Notes under the pieces: generated by a model
What the model saw: only the letters and a program-made list of their open reading frames with translations
Database searches by the model: none
Told to the model about the DNA's origin: nothing
Shown here: piece after piece, positions 35,208 to 44,304 of the stretch
Layout: each line of letters starts with the position of its first letter
Position numbering within the stretch: position 1 is the first letter of the stretch
Position numbers and translations under genes: made by a program
Source of the DNA: Streptomyces sp. NBC_00236
GTDB taxonomy: Bacteria > Actinomycetota > Actinomycetes > Streptomycetales > Streptomycetaceae
Reading direction: 5' to 3'
NCBI RefSeq assembly: GCF_036195045.1
Contig: NZ_CP108100.1
Span: forward strand, 1,860,001 to 1,924,000
DNA: 64,000 nt

Positions 35208-36809
35208 GTGACCGAACCGCACGACGGGGAGTTTCCGGACGGCCTCAGCGCCGCAGAGCTGGGCATGTGGCAGTCCTTCAGGACCGGGACCACCTACGAC
35301 CTGCGCGCCCGTGACGGGGTGCGCGACGATCCCTTCGCCCCGCACGTCTGGGGCCCCGAACGCAGCGTGGCGGCCCGGGTCGTCGCCCGCCTGCTGCTGA
35401 GCGGCCCGGAGCCCCGGCCGGGCCGGGTGGCGGCGCTGAAGCTACGGGGGCTGCTGATCACGGGCAAGCTCGACCTCGCGGGCGGGCGCGTCGACCCGTA
35501 CGTGGAGATGACGGGCTGCCGCTTCGAGGAGGAGGTGGTGCTGCCGGAGTGCCACTTCACGACGCTGCGGATGGTCGGCTGCGCGATCCCGAGACTGGAG
35601 GCGGCCCGGCTGCGCACCGAGGGCGACCTCCACCTGCCGCGCTGCCGCGTGGAGCGCGGGATCCGGCTCACGGACGCCCAGATCGGCACGGACCTGCTGA
35701 TCAGCCAGATCGACATCGGGCCCGACCGGCAGGGCCGGGCCCTGGTCGGAGACGGGCTCACGGTCGCCCAGGACCTCCAGGCCGAGATGATCGAGACGCT
35801 CGGCGAGCTGAGCCTGCGCGGGGCGAAGGTGGGCGGTTCACTGAGTCTGCGCGGAAGCCGGCTGCGGGCGACGCAGGGGCGCCGGGCGCTGAACGCCCCG
35901 CAGCTGAGTGTGGAGCGGACGCTGTACATGAGCGAGGCCTGGGTCAGCGTGGACACGGGCAACCAGGGCACCACTCCCCCGTACGGCATCGTCAACTCCC
36001 CGACACCGGCCCGCGGCACCCGTCCGCAGGTCTTCCGGTGCCGGGGCGGGGTCCGGCTGGACGACGGGCGCTTCGGCGACGCGGTGGACCTGCACAAGGC
36101 CGTCTTCGTGCTGGCCGGCCACGAGGAGCTCTCGCTGCGCCGCACAGTCACTCCGGAACTGCGCTTCAACCCGGAGCGCCCGGTGCAGGGACGGGTGGTG
36201 CTCAACGGGGCGAAGGTCGTCACCCTGATCGACGTGTCGACCAGCTGGCCGGGCCCGGGCGGGCTGGCGATGGGCGGTTTCGTGTACGAGAACCTTGTCC
36301 CGTACGGGCACTTCCCGCTCTCCCGCCGTCTGGAGTGGGTGGCGGCGGCGACGCCCGAGTACGTGCCGGAGCCTTACGAACGGCTGGCCGCGGTGCTCCG
36401 CAGCAGCGGGGAGGACGCGGACGCCCGCGAGGTGCTGCTCGCCAAGCAGCGGCGCCGGCGCGAGACGCTGCCGCCCGCGGCGAAGCTCTGGGGCTTCGTC
36501 CAGGACTGGACGGTGGCGTACGGCTACCGGCCGGGGCGGGCCGCGGTGTGGATGGCGGTGCTGTGGGCGGCGGGCACGGTGGCCTTCTCGCGGTACGACC
36601 CGGCCTCGCTCAAGGGCAGCGAGCATCCCGAGTGGAACCCCGCTCTGTACGCGCTGGATCTGCTGGTGCCGGTGATCAACCTCGGTCAGGACGGCTACTG
36701 GCGGATGGAGGGCGGCTGGCAGTGGATCGCGGCGGCCCTCGTCATGCTCGGATGGATACTGGCCACCACCGTCGCGGCCGGCGCCTCCCGGCTGCTGCGC
36801 CGCGGCTGA
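35208..36809 (+). CDS. Beta-helix-like membrane-anchored protein (often called oxidoreductase)
   Basis: A 533-aa protein with GGAAGGAG before its GTG. Residues about 70-330 consist of short beta-strand repeats such as LRGLLITGKLDLAGGRVDPY and LSLRGAKVGGSLSLRGSRL, resembling a right-handed beta-helix or bactofilin/pentapeptide-type stack. A helical stretch and two C-terminal membrane helices (about 445-465 and 500-525) follow. Homologues are often labelled membrane-associated oxidoreductase, but I see no flavin, NAD, heme or thiol motif, so I do not adopt that name. Function unknown. Confidence 0.75.
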   Translation: MTEPHDGEFPDGLSAAELGMWQSFRTGTTYDLRARDGVRDDPFAPHVWGPERSVAARVVARLLLSGPEPRPGRVAALKLRGLLITGKLDLAGGRVDPYVEMTGCRFEEEVVLPECHFTTLRMVGCAIPRLEAARLRTEGDLHLPRCRVERGIRLTDAQIGTDLLISQIDIGPDRQGRALVGDGLTVAQDLQAEMIETLGELSLRGAKVGGSLSLRGSRLRATQGRRALNAPQLSVERTLYMSEAWVSVDTGNQGTTPPYGIVNSPTPARGTRPQVFRCRGGVRLDDGRFGDAVDLHKAVFVLAGHEELSLRRTVTPELRFNPERPVQGRVVLNGAKVVTLIDVSTSWPGPGGLAMGGFVYENLVPYGHFPLSRRLEWVAAATPEYVPEPYERLAAVLRSSGEDADAREVLLAKQRRRRETLPPAAKLWGFVQDWTVAYGYRPGRAAVWMAVLWAAGTVAFSRYDPASLKGSEHPEWNPALYALDLLVPVINLGQDGYWRMEGGWQWIAAALVMLGWILATTVAAGASRLLRRG

Positions 36810-36813
36810 CCGG

Positions 36814-36851
36814 GGCGCGCGGTCCGCCGGGCGGTATCCGGGCCGCGCGCC
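36814..36851 (+). terminator. Candidate terminator after the beta-helix gene
   Basis: 9-bp stem GGCGCGCGG/CCGCGCGCC enclosing a smaller CCGCC/GGCGG hairpin, starting four bases after the stop. Confidence 0.55.
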
Positions 36852-37065
36852 GTGTGCTGACGGGCCCCACGGCGTCCGAACGGATGCGCTCGGGCATCGG
36901 ACGCACCACCGATCGTTCTCGCCGGAACAACAGGAACAGGCCAGATTCCGCGATTTCCTTTACTCTTTCTTGGCCCTGGCCAGGGCAACCCATCCACTCG
37001 GCACCAAAGCTTCACAGCGCTCCTCTGGCGCCCGCCCCGACCAGCGCTTTTCAATGGTCTGCACC

Positions 37066-38091
37066 ATGCCTTTCCTCCGCGCTCTGCTCCGTACCGCGCG
37101 CGTGATCCGGCACACCCCGGAGCTGTCCGCCGGGTTGCCCGCGGACCATGCGGTGATGCTCGACGCCCCCGACGAGCGGCTCTCGCCCGCGCTGGTGGCC
37201 GCCGCCCTGGGGGAGTACGAGCCGGCGGCGAAGCTGTTGGCGACGACCCGGGACGCCGCCGAGTGGGAGAGCCGGGACCGCTATCTGAACCGGCTCGTCG
37301 CCTTCGCCCGCAACCGGGACGGCTGGCTCCGCGACTGGCTTGCCGTCGCCCCGCGCGACTGCGACGCGATCCTCGTCAAGGCCCAGCTCGCGGTCGAGCG
37401 GGCCTGGGAGTCCCCGGCCCGCGCCGAGCAGTTGCGCGCGGTCGGGCCGATGATCACGGCAGCCGCGGAGGGCGATCCGCGCGATCCGGTGCCCTGGCGC
37501 CTCGCGCTGGACCACGCCCGCGGCACCCATGCCACGCACACGACGTTCGAGGCGCTGTGGGAGCAGGCCATACAACGCTCCACGCACCATTACGGCTGCC
37601 ATGTCGCCGCCCTCCAGTACCTCTCCGCCGCCTGGTACGGCTCGCACCGCGAGTGCTTCGACTTCGCCGAGCGGGCCGCCGAGGACTCGCTGCCCAGCTC
37701 CCTGGTGCAGGCGCTGCCGCTGCGGGCCGCCTTCGCGGTGCTGACCGAAGGCCCGGGTGCCGGGTTCACCTCGGTGCAGGAGGAGCGGATCGACGCCGCG
37801 GCGGATCTGGCGATCTCGCTGTCCGGCGCGTTCGCACCGGGCGACCCGTGGCCGGCCGAGGTGCGCAATCTGCTCGTGTACGTGCTGGTGGCGCGCGGCC
37901 GCTGGGGCGAGGCGCTGGAACAGTTCCGGCAGATCGGACCCCATGCGGCGTCGTTCCCGTGGGCCTCGATGTCCGACGATCCGCTCGGCAGCTTCCTCGA
38001 CGCACGGGACGGAGTACGGCTCAAGGTGGCCTCCCGGACGCCGCTCGGCCACCGGGCCGACCGGGGACGGGCGCGCGGCCATTACGCTTGA
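37066..38091 (+). CDS. Conserved hypothetical protein, all-helical
   Basis: A 341-aa protein from MPFLRALLRTARVIRH. No signal peptide, membrane helix or known catalytic motif is visible. The middle has repeated helix pairs (WEQAIQRSTHHYGCHVAALQ, LVYVLVARGRWGEALEQFRQ) that recall TPR-type repeats. The chosen ATG lacks a clear ribosome site, and the frame is open 32 codons upstream. Five bases separate it from the LON-domain gene, so they are likely one operon. I do not recognise the family. Confidence 0.65.
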   Translation: MPFLRALLRTARVIRHTPELSAGLPADHAVMLDAPDERLSPALVAAALGEYEPAAKLLATTRDAAEWESRDRYLNRLVAFARNRDGWLRDWLAVAPRDCDAILVKAQLAVERAWESPARAEQLRAVGPMITAAAEGDPRDPVPWRLALDHARGTHATHTTFEALWEQAIQRSTHHYGCHVAALQYLSAAWYGSHRECFDFAERAAEDSLPSSLVQALPLRAAFAVLTEGPGAGFTSVQEERIDAAADLAISLSGAFAPGDPWPAEVRNLLVYVLVARGRWGEALEQFRQIGPHAASFPWASMSDDPLGSFLDARDGVRLKVASRTPLGHRADRGRARGHYA

Positions 38092-38096
38092 CCGTT

Positions 38097-38840
38097 GTGA
38101 CCACCGCTCGCCTGCCTCTGTTCCCGCTGAACGCGGTGCTGTTTCCCGGCCTCGTGCTGCCGCTGAACGTCTTCGAGGAGCGTTATCGCGCCATGATGCG
38201 CGAACTGCTGAAGACCGATGAGGACGAACCGCGCCGCTTCGCCGTGGTCGCCATCCGCGACGGCCGCGAGACCGCTCCGACGGGTTCGGGCATGCCGGAC
38301 GCCATGACGGTGCCCGTCGAGCGCGGTCCGGGGGACGGCTTCGGTCCCGACCCGGTCCAGACGTTCCACCGGGTCGGCTGTATCGCGGACGCGGCGAAGA
38401 TCCGGGAGCGTGCGGACGGCAGCTTCGAGGTCCTGGCGACCGGCACCAGCCGCGTGCGGCTGCTGTCCGTGGACGCGAGCGGCCCGTATCTGACCGCCGA
38501 CCTCGAAGAGCTGGACGAGGATCCGGGCGAGGAGGCGGAGGCACTCACCGAGGGCGTCCTGCGGGCCTTCCGCAGCTACCAGAAGCGGCTGGCGGGCGCG
38601 AGCGAGCGTTCCCTGACCACGGGTGCGGACCTGCCCGGCGAGCCGTCGGTCGTCTCCTACCTGGTGGCCGCTGCGGCGGTCCTCGACGTCCCCGCCAAGC
38701 AGCGGCTGCTCCAGGCCCCGGACACCGCGACCCGGCTCCGCGAGGAGCTGACGATCCTGCGCTCCGAGACCGCCGTCATCCGCCACCTCCCGTCGCTGCC
38801 GGCCGCGGACCTCACCCGCGCCCCCACCCACCCCAACTGA
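38097..38840 (+). CDS. LON peptidase N-terminal (substrate-binding) domain protein
   Basis: A 247-aa protein starting VTTARLPLFPLNAVLFPGLV. RLPLFPLNAVLFPG and LPLNVFEERYRAMMRELL are the PUA-like LON substrate-binding signature; FEVLATGTSRVRLL follows. There is no AAA ATPase or Ser-Lys protease domain, so it is the stand-alone type, perhaps an adaptor or scaffold of unknown function. ybaK follows 22 bases later. Confidence 0.88.
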   Translation: MTTARLPLFPLNAVLFPGLVLPLNVFEERYRAMMRELLKTDEDEPRRFAVVAIRDGRETAPTGSGMPDAMTVPVERGPGDGFGPDPVQTFHRVGCIADAAKIRERADGSFEVLATGTSRVRLLSVDASGPYLTADLEELDEDPGEEAEALTEGVLRAFRSYQKRLAGASERSLTTGADLPGEPSVVSYLVAAAAVLDVPAKQRLLQAPDTATRLREELTILRSETAVIRHLPSLPAADLTRAPTHPN

Positions 38841-38862
38841 GCGAGCGGAGGGCCACTCCCCC

Positions 38863-39366
38863 GTGGCGAAGAAGCCGAAGAAGCAGCCCCAGTCCGGCGG
38901 CACCCCGGCCACGGTCGCGCTGACCGCGGCGGGCACGGAGTTCACGGTGCACGCGTACGAGCACGACCCCGCGTCCGCCTCCTACGGCGAGGAGGCGGCC
39001 GAGGCGCTCGGCGTGTCCCCCGACCGGGTGTTCAAGACCCTGGTGGCCGACGTGGACGGCCGGCTGACGGTCGCCGTCGTCCCCGTGGCGGGCTCGCTGG
39101 ACCTCAAGGCCCTGGCCGCGGCGGCGGGCGGCAAGCGCGCCACCATGGCGGACCCGGCGGCGGCGGAACGCACCACGGGCTACGTCCGGGGCGGCATCTC
39201 GCCCCTGGGCCAGCGCAAGCGCCTGCCCACGGTGCTGGACGCGTCGGCGCGGTCCCACCCGACGATCTGCGTCTCGGCGGGCCGCCGCGGCCTGGAGGTC
39301 GAACTGTCCCCCACGGACCTGGCCGCCCTGACGGACGCGGTCTTCGCCCCGATCGGCCGGAGCTAG
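38863..39366 (+). CDS. ybaK: YbaK/EbsC-type Cys-tRNA(Pro) deacylase
   Basis: A 167-aa editing protein that hydrolyses mischarged Cys-tRNA(Pro). RVFKTLVADVDGRLTVAVVP contains the key substrate-binding Lys, DLKALAAAAGGKRATMAD and TGYVRGGISPLGQRKRLPTV match the family closely, and the C-terminal VELSPTDLAALTDAVFAPI completes the fold. The GTG start is followed by a Lys-rich leader (AKKPKKQPQ). Probable operon with the LON-domain gene. Confidence 0.92.
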   Translation: MAKKPKKQPQSGGTPATVALTAAGTEFTVHAYEHDPASASYGEEAAEALGVSPDRVFKTLVADVDGRLTVAVVPVAGSLDLKALAAAAGGKRATMADPAAAERTTGYVRGGISPLGQRKRLPTVLDASARSHPTICVSAGRRGLEVELSPTDLAALTDAVFAPIGRS

Positions 39367-39430
39367 CCCCTGCGGGGTGCCTGCCGGTACCAAACCACGC
39401 TGGAAGGCGCCGGCGCCCGCCGCACCGGTT

Positions 39431-39452
39431 CCGTCCTCAAACGCCGGACAGG
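39431..39452 (-). repeat. Inverted single copy of the downstream tandem-repeat core
   Basis: CCTCAAACGCCGGACAGGCTG is the reverse complement of the GTCCGGCG-TTGAGGA core of the array that starts at 39483, so a large stem could form between them. The gene-free stretch 39367-39814 holds this copy, the array and the 48-bp block, and nothing else I can assign. Confidence 0.75.
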
Positions 39453-39482
39453 CTGAATACGCCCGGCCATCCGCGACCGGGG

Positions 39483-39748
39483 CACATCCAGCCGGTCCAA
39501 CACTTGAGGACCGGGCACACCCAGCCCGTCCGGCGCTTGAGACCCGGGCACACCCAGCCCGTCCAACACTTGAGGACCGGGCACACCCAGCCCGTCCAAC
39601 ACTTGAGGACCGGGACACACCCAGCCCGTCCAACACTTGAGGACCGGGCACACCCAGCCCGTCCAACACTTGAGGACCGGGCACACCCAGCCCGTCCAAC
39701 ACTTGAGGACCGGGACACACCCAGCCCGTCCGGCGCTTGAGGACCGGG
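39483..39748. repeat. Tandem array of eight 33/34-bp units
   Basis: Units start at 39483, 39516, 39549, 39582, 39616, 39649, 39682 and 39716. Each reads CACACCCAGCCCGTCC, then AACAC or GGCGC, then TTGAGGACCGGG; copies 4 and 7 carry one extra A. Copies 3-7 are nearly identical, which points to recent duplication of a larger block (copies 4 and 7 share the insertion three units apart). There are no unique spacers, so this is not a CRISPR array. Confidence 0.95.
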
Positions 39749-39792
39749 GTCCGGGGCGGAGCCCCGGTTACGGGAAGGGGCGGGTAGGGGAA
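39745..39792. repeat. 48-bp intergenic block, copy A
   Basis: Identical over 48 bases to 63070-63117. It contains CCGGGGC-GGA-GCCCCGG, a 7-bp hairpin, followed by TTACGGGAAGGGGCGGGTAG. Both copies lie between converging genes and follow a GGCG(C/A)TTGAGGA motif, so it may act as a terminator-like dispersed element. CGCGCAGCGGCC follows both copies a few bases later. Confidence 0.93.
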
Positions 39793-39814
39793 AGGCCCCG
39801 CGCAGCGGCCCCGC

Positions 39815-40582
39815 TCACGCAGACGGACCGGGCTGCGGCGGCCCGTCCTCGGGCGAGGGCGAGGACGACGGCGCGTGCCCAGACGGCGCAGGCCCGGACG
39901 GCGCGGGCCCAGACGGCGCGGGCCCAAACGGCACGCCCCCCGAAGGCCCCCCGTACACCCCCCACTCCGGCTCCGGATCCCGAGGCCCGAACGCCGCCGT
40001 CAACCCCAGATGCACGGCCATCGCCGCCAACGACCACGCCAGCAACGCCCCCTTCGCATGCAGCTCCAGCGGCGCGTCGAAGATCACACCCTTGCCGACC
40101 TCGCGCGCGTGCGCGACCACGTCGTCGGTCGGCCCCAGCCGGGTGCCGAGCTGCCACGCCACGAGCGAGCCGAGTACGCCGCCCACCGCGAGCGCCACCA
40201 CGAGGGCGATCCCGCCCTTCCGGTGGAACCAGAAGACCAGCCCCGCCGACACCGCGCCGAAAGCCAGCGCGAGCAGCGCGAACGTGCCGTCGGCACCGAT
40301 CGCCTCCTCGCCCTCGCTGTCGCTGAGGAAGACGGCCGTGTCGTCGGAGACCAGCGGAATGCGCGGCGCCAGCCACAGCCAGAGCAGCCCGAGCGCAAGA
40401 CCGGCGACCGTCACGGCGACGGCGACGAGCGCCGCCCGGCGCAGTTCCGTACGGAGATCCCCCTCCTCCGGCGACCGCAACAGGGTTCCGAGGTGGGAGC
40501 CGCCGGAACCGCCCCCTTCCGGCGGCTTCTGCCACGGGTCGTGGGGCGAGGGCTGGTGCGGCGGCGTCAGAGGTGCTGTCAC
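39815..40582 (-). CDS. Membrane protein with Pro-rich tail
   Basis: A 255-aa protein starting at GTG. A Pro/Gly-rich N-terminus (residues 1-45) precedes four predicted helices: about 50-70, 98-117, 124-145 and 178-195. The C-terminus has GPAPS repeats (APSGPAPSGPAPSG). I recognise no domain; the layout recalls DUF2567-type actinobacterial membrane proteins, but that is uncertain. It converges on the repeat array. Confidence 0.65.
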   Translation of the reverse strand: MTAPLTPPHQPSPHDPWQKPPEGGGSGGSHLGTLLRSPEEGDLRTELRRAALVAVAVTVAGLALGLLWLWLAPRIPLVSDDTAVFLSDSEGEEAIGADGTFALLALAFGAVSAGLVFWFHRKGGIALVVALAVGGVLGSLVAWQLGTRLGPTDDVVAHAREVGKGVIFDAPLELHAKGALLAWSLAAMAVHLGLTAAFGPRDPEPEWGVYGGPSGGVPFGPAPSGPAPSGPAPSGHAPSSSPSPEDGPPQPGPSA

Positions 40583-40616
40583 CGTGCCATCGTGCCAGGC
40601 GTCCCTGTGGCGCGCC

Positions 40617-41495
40617 TCACCGGACCGCTGCCCTGCGGTACGCCCAGGTCGCCACAGCGAGCGAGAGGACGCCCACGACGGCGCAGACGGCGAGGTCGAG
40701 GGCGACGACGGCCCAGTCCGGGTGGGCGTCGAAGGACCGGGAGAGCGCCTCGACACCGTACGTGGAGGGCAGCAGATCGCGCGCCCAGCCGATCGGCTCC
40801 GGCAGCCGGGCCGCGGGGAGCACGCCCAGCAGCAGCGCCGCGGACATGCCGAGCTGTCCCAGCAGGGTCGCGAGTTCCTGCCTCGGAGCGAGCAGCCCGA
40901 GGGCGGCGCCGAGTCCGGCGAGGGCGGCCCCGGAGAGCGGGATGACGGCGACGAGCACCCACAGGTGGGTCATCGGCAGCCCGAACAGGATGCTGCCGGC
41001 CACGGCCGTCACGATCGTGCCGGGCACGGTGAAGGAGGCGTACGCCCCGGCCGCGCCGAGTACCACGGCGGCGGGCGGCACCGGCAGGGTGGCGTAGTGG
41101 TCGAGTCCGCCGCCGGCCCGGAGCTGCCCGAAGTACTGGGCGAGCAGGTTCAGCGCGACGAAGGCGACGACCAGGACACTGGATCCGGCCACCACGGCAC
41201 GGGCCTCGGAGCCCCCGTCGACGACCCCGCGCATCAGGACCATGATCCCGATGGACTGGAAGGTCGCCACGAAGAGCAGAGGGATGCGGGCGACCCGGGC
41301 CCGGGACAGCTGGGCGCGGTAGACCGCGGCGAGCGAGGGGAAGAGCCGGGCGCGCGGCGCGAGCGGCGCGGGCGAAGGGCCCGGTGCGTCGTCGTCACCG
41401 GCCGGACCGGACAGGCCGTGGGGCGCTCTCTGCCCCGCACGGCCCGTCTGCCCGGCGCCCCCGGACACCGCTTCCGCAGGAACGATGCTCGTCAC
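40617..41495 (-). CDS. ABC-2 type transporter permease
   Basis: A 292-aa protein with six hydrophobic helices from about residue 75 on, including SIGIMVLMRGVVDGG, LLAQYFGQLRAGGGLDHYAT and the PSTYGVEALSRSF segment typical of ABC-2 exporters. The GTG with AGGAG ten bases upstream is used; an ATG at 41582, five bases after the ATPase gene, would add 29 Arg-rich residues and cannot be excluded. It forms an export pair with the upstream ATPase. Substrate unknown. Confidence 0.87.
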   Translation of the reverse strand: MTSIVPAEAVSGGAGQTGRAGQRAPHGLSGPAGDDDAPGPSPAPLAPRARLFPSLAAVYRAQLSRARVARIPLLFVATFQSIGIMVLMRGVVDGGSEARAVVAGSSVLVVAFVALNLLAQYFGQLRAGGGLDHYATLPVPPAAVVLGAAGAYASFTVPGTIVTAVAGSILFGLPMTHLWVLVAVIPLSGAALAGLGAALGLLAPRQELATLLGQLGMSAALLLGVLPAARLPEPIGWARDLLPSTYGVEALSRSFDAHPDWAVVALDLAVCAVVGVLSLAVATWAYRRAAVR

Positions 41496-41586
41496 CTGGC
41501 GCTGCTCCTGTTCGCTTCCTGCCCGGCCGCACACCCGCACCGGTCCGTTTCGGCCACTGTGGCGACCGCGCTGATCCGGCATCGCC

Positions 41587-42603
41587 TCATGCCTTCACCA
41601 GTCCCTTGGCCGCGTCCCCGCCGAGCGCCAGATAGACGTCCTCCAGGCTGGGGGTCGCCAGGGTGAAGTCGTCGAGTGCGGCGAAGGCCGCGCCACCGGT
41701 CACGGCGGCGACCGCCGCGCGCGCCTCGTCGGGCCCGAGGCGCAGCACCCAGCGGCGCCCGGACTCCTGCGCGGACGCCCGGAGGGCGGCGACCTCGGGC
41801 ACGTCCAGCGGCGCCCGCTCGCGCCACACGAGTTCCACCCGGACCTCGCCCGCGACCCGTTCCTTGAGCCCGGCCGGGGTGTCGCAGGCGATGATCCTGC
41901 CGCGTTCCATGACGGCGACCCGGTCGAGGACGGTCTCGGCCTCGATGACGTTATGGGTGACCAGCAGCACCGTCGCACCACGTTCGGCACGCCGCCGGTC
42001 GACGGCGGCCCAGACGGCGCGCCGGGCGACGGGGTCCATGCCGGTCGTCGGCTCGTCGAGGATGAGGACCGGTCGCTCCCCGACCAGCGCGGCCGCGACA
42101 CAGGCGAGCCGTCGCTGTCCGCCGGAGAGCTTCTTCAGGGGACGTCCAACGAGTTCGCCGAGGCCGAGCTCGCCGAGCACCGCGTCACGCTCGGCACGGG
42201 CCTCGCGCACGGGCAGGCCGCGCAGCCGTCCGGTGGTCTCGGCGGCGAGTCCGACGGTCAGCTCGTCGAGCGCGGTCGACTCCTGTCCGAGGTAGCCGAT
42301 CAGCCGGGAGGCCCGTTCCGGGTGGCGGACGAGGTCGTGTCCCAGCATGTCGACGCTGCCCGAGTCGGGCCGCATCAGTCCGGTGAGCTGTCGTACGAGT
42401 GTGGATTTGCCGGCACCGTTGGGGCCGAGCAGACCGAAGATCTCGCCGCGCCGGATGTCCAGGCTGACTCCGTCGGTGGCACGTACCTCGGGTGTGGCGG
42501 GGGTACCGCGCCGGCCCCGGGCCGCGGGGTAGGTCCTGACCAGATCACGCACCGCGCACACGGTGCCGTTCGCCGACTGCGCCTGTGCTGTGCCCGTACT
42601 CAC
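41587..42603 (-). CDS. ABC transporter ATP-binding protein
   Basis: A 338-aa ATPase. Walker A is LLGPNGAGKSTL, the signature is KLSGGQRRLACVAAAL, Walker B is PVLILDEPTTGMDP, and the switch His lies in LLVTHNVIEAE. The C-terminal 90 residues resemble the DrrA-type extension of drug and antibiotic exporters. GTG start. It precedes the permease gene with little or no spacing, so they are an operon; drug or lipid export is likely, the substrate unknown. Confidence 0.92.
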   Translation of the reverse strand: MSTGTAQAQSANGTVCAVRDLVRTYPAARGRRGTPATPEVRATDGVSLDIRRGEIFGLLGPNGAGKSTLVRQLTGLMRPDSGSVDMLGHDLVRHPERASRLIGYLGQESTALDELTVGLAAETTGRLRGLPVREARAERDAVLGELGLGELVGRPLKKLSGGQRRLACVAAALVGERPVLILDEPTTGMDPVARRAVWAAVDRRRAERGATVLLVTHNVIEAETVLDRVAVMERGRIIACDTPAGLKERVAGEVRVELVWRERAPLDVPEVAALRASAQESGRRWVLRLGPDEARAAVAAVTGGAAFAALDDFTLATPSLEDVYLALGGDAAKGLVKA

Positions 42604-42715
42604 GAGGTACGAGGGTACGGGGTCCGGGCACCCGCATTACGCCCGGGGCCGCACCGATCGGACATCAACGCCGCAAACGGCGGCCGGGTTGAGCGCCTCG
42701 GGTACCGATGCGGGC

Positions 42716-44044
42716 TCAGTCCCCGGACGACGCCGCGTTCCCGGGTTTCCCGGCAGCGGAGGCTGCCGTGGGGTGCTTCTCGCCCGCCGGGGGGTGCTCC
42801 GCCGCGGCCCGCACGTCGATCTCGCGCCAGAACCCCGCCCGGATCGCGTACCGGTCGTGCTCGTCGATCTGGTCGTCCTTGTGGGCGAGCAGCCCGAAGC
42901 GGGCGGCGTACCGCAGCAGTTCGCCGTCGATGCGGTGCGGGATGCGGGGGTACATCGTGGACAGCTTCTGCAGGTGGACGGTCTCCGGCAGCCGCTCCAT
43001 CCAGCGCCGGGCGAAGACCTGGCCCACTTCGAAGGGGTCGCCGCCGACCGTGGTGATGTCCTCCTCCCGGTCCGCCCAGCGCTGCTCGGCGCTGGTGAGC
43101 TGGGCGAGCGTGGGCAGCGAGGCGGTCTCGGGCGGTTCGCCGAGGGGGCCGCCGCGCTCCACCCAGCCCCGGTCGGAGGACCAGCGCAGGGTCGCGTTGG
43201 CGGGCGGCGGGGCGGGGTGTTGGCGCTCGGCCCGGTCGGCGGGGCCGCGCAGGGTGCCGGCGAGGTCTTTCGGGGTGGGGACGCCCCGGCCACCATGGCC
43301 GTGCGCGGTGTGGCCGGTGCTCTCGTCGGGCGGCGCGGCCGTTCCGTTGCGGGCGGCGGCTTCGGCCTGGGCCTGGGAGGCCCGCTCGGCGGAGGCCGCG
43401 AGGGCAGCCTCGGGCAGGGGCGCGGAGAGGATCGCGGCGATCTCGGAATTGCGCGGGGCGGGCGGCGGGGCGCATGGACCACCGGTCTCCTTGGCCTGTA
43501 CGGCCCGGGTGATCCAGGCACGGTCCAGCACGCGCCGCTCGTCGGCCTCGGCGACCAGGTCCTCCGACTGGTTGTAGTCGCCGTCGGCGGCCTGGACGGC
43601 CCAGAGGTGGACGGCGACGCCGTGCTCCTTGGCGGACATCAGGCCGGGCAGCAGATCCCCGTCACCGGTCACCAGTACGACGTCCGAGCAGGCCCGGTTC
43701 CTGGCGAGTTCGGTGAGCTCGGCGTGCATCGCCGCGTCGACGCCCTTCTGCGCCCACCGCCCGTCACTGCGCGTCAGGGCGCCCAGCCGTACCGTCACCC
43801 GTGACATGACGCGCAGTCTGCGGTGTTCGGGCTGCGGTACGCGGTCCGGGGCGCCGTCGAACCAGTAGATCCGCAGCAGCGGCTGTTCCGTATCGGCCTC
43901 GGCCCGCTCCCGCAGGCCCTGGATCAGAGCCGCGTGGTCGACGGTGATGCGGGACCGGGCGGGCTCACCGGCCAGCAGACTCGCGGCTGCGCCCAGCAAG
44001 TAGCCGGCGTCCACCAGGACGACGCAACGGTCCACGCGTTCCAC
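42716..44044 (-). CDS. NYN-domain (PIN-like) putative ribonuclease
   Basis: A 442-aa protein. The N-terminal 190 residues form a NYN domain: CVVLVDAGYLLGAAASLL with the first Asp, RWAQKGVDAAMHAELTELA with Lys and Asp, and DVVLVTGDGDLLPGLMSAKE with the final acidic cluster, so the metal-dependent nuclease site appears complete. A long low-complexity linker (200-300) is followed by a winged-helix-like C-terminus (FARRWMERLPETVHLQKLS). Two GTG starts nine bases apart are possible. RNA target unknown. Confidence 0.87.
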   Translation of the reverse strand: MERVDRCVVLVDAGYLLGAAASLLAGEPARSRITVDHAALIQGLRERAEADTEQPLLRIYWFDGAPDRVPQPEHRRLRVMSRVTVRLGALTRSDGRWAQKGVDAAMHAELTELARNRACSDVVLVTGDGDLLPGLMSAKEHGVAVHLWAVQAADGDYNQSEDLVAEADERRVLDRAWITRAVQAKETGGPCAPPPAPRNSEIAAILSAPLPEAALAASAERASQAQAEAAARNGTAAPPDESTGHTAHGHGGRGVPTPKDLAGTLRGPADRAERQHPAPPPANATLRWSSDRGWVERGGPLGEPPETASLPTLAQLTSAEQRWADREEDITTVGGDPFEVGQVFARRWMERLPETVHLQKLSTMYPRIPHRIDGELLRYAARFGLLAHKDDQIDEHDRYAIRAGFWREIDVRAAAEHPPAGEKHPTAASAAGKPGNAASSGD

Positions 44045-44304
44045 CCTCTTCCAGGAATTCGGGAACGGATTCAGCGGGTCCGGCCTTCGGGAAAGGCGCG
44101 GATCCGCTTACTCAGGGTTTCCTTCGAGTCTGCCCGACCGCGCGAGGGTTAACGGCCGGAACTCGATCATCGGCGTGGCGGATCCGGAAAACGGCGCATC
44201 ATACCCCCTCACTACGCACGGTAATGATCCAACATGCGATGTTTATCCGATTATGTGAATCTGACATCGGTCCTGGCCCCGAGAGTCCCCATAGGAGGAA
44301 CACC

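Noticed and set aside
39363..39740. Plus- and minus-strand ORFs across the 33-bp array
   Set aside because: The 33-bp period is divisible by three, so open frames arise in several phases; the one-base insertions shift the frame, and the translations are simple repeats.
39483..39748. CRISPR array
   Set aside because: Units abut without unique spacers, and no cas genes are present; it is a plain tandem repeat.
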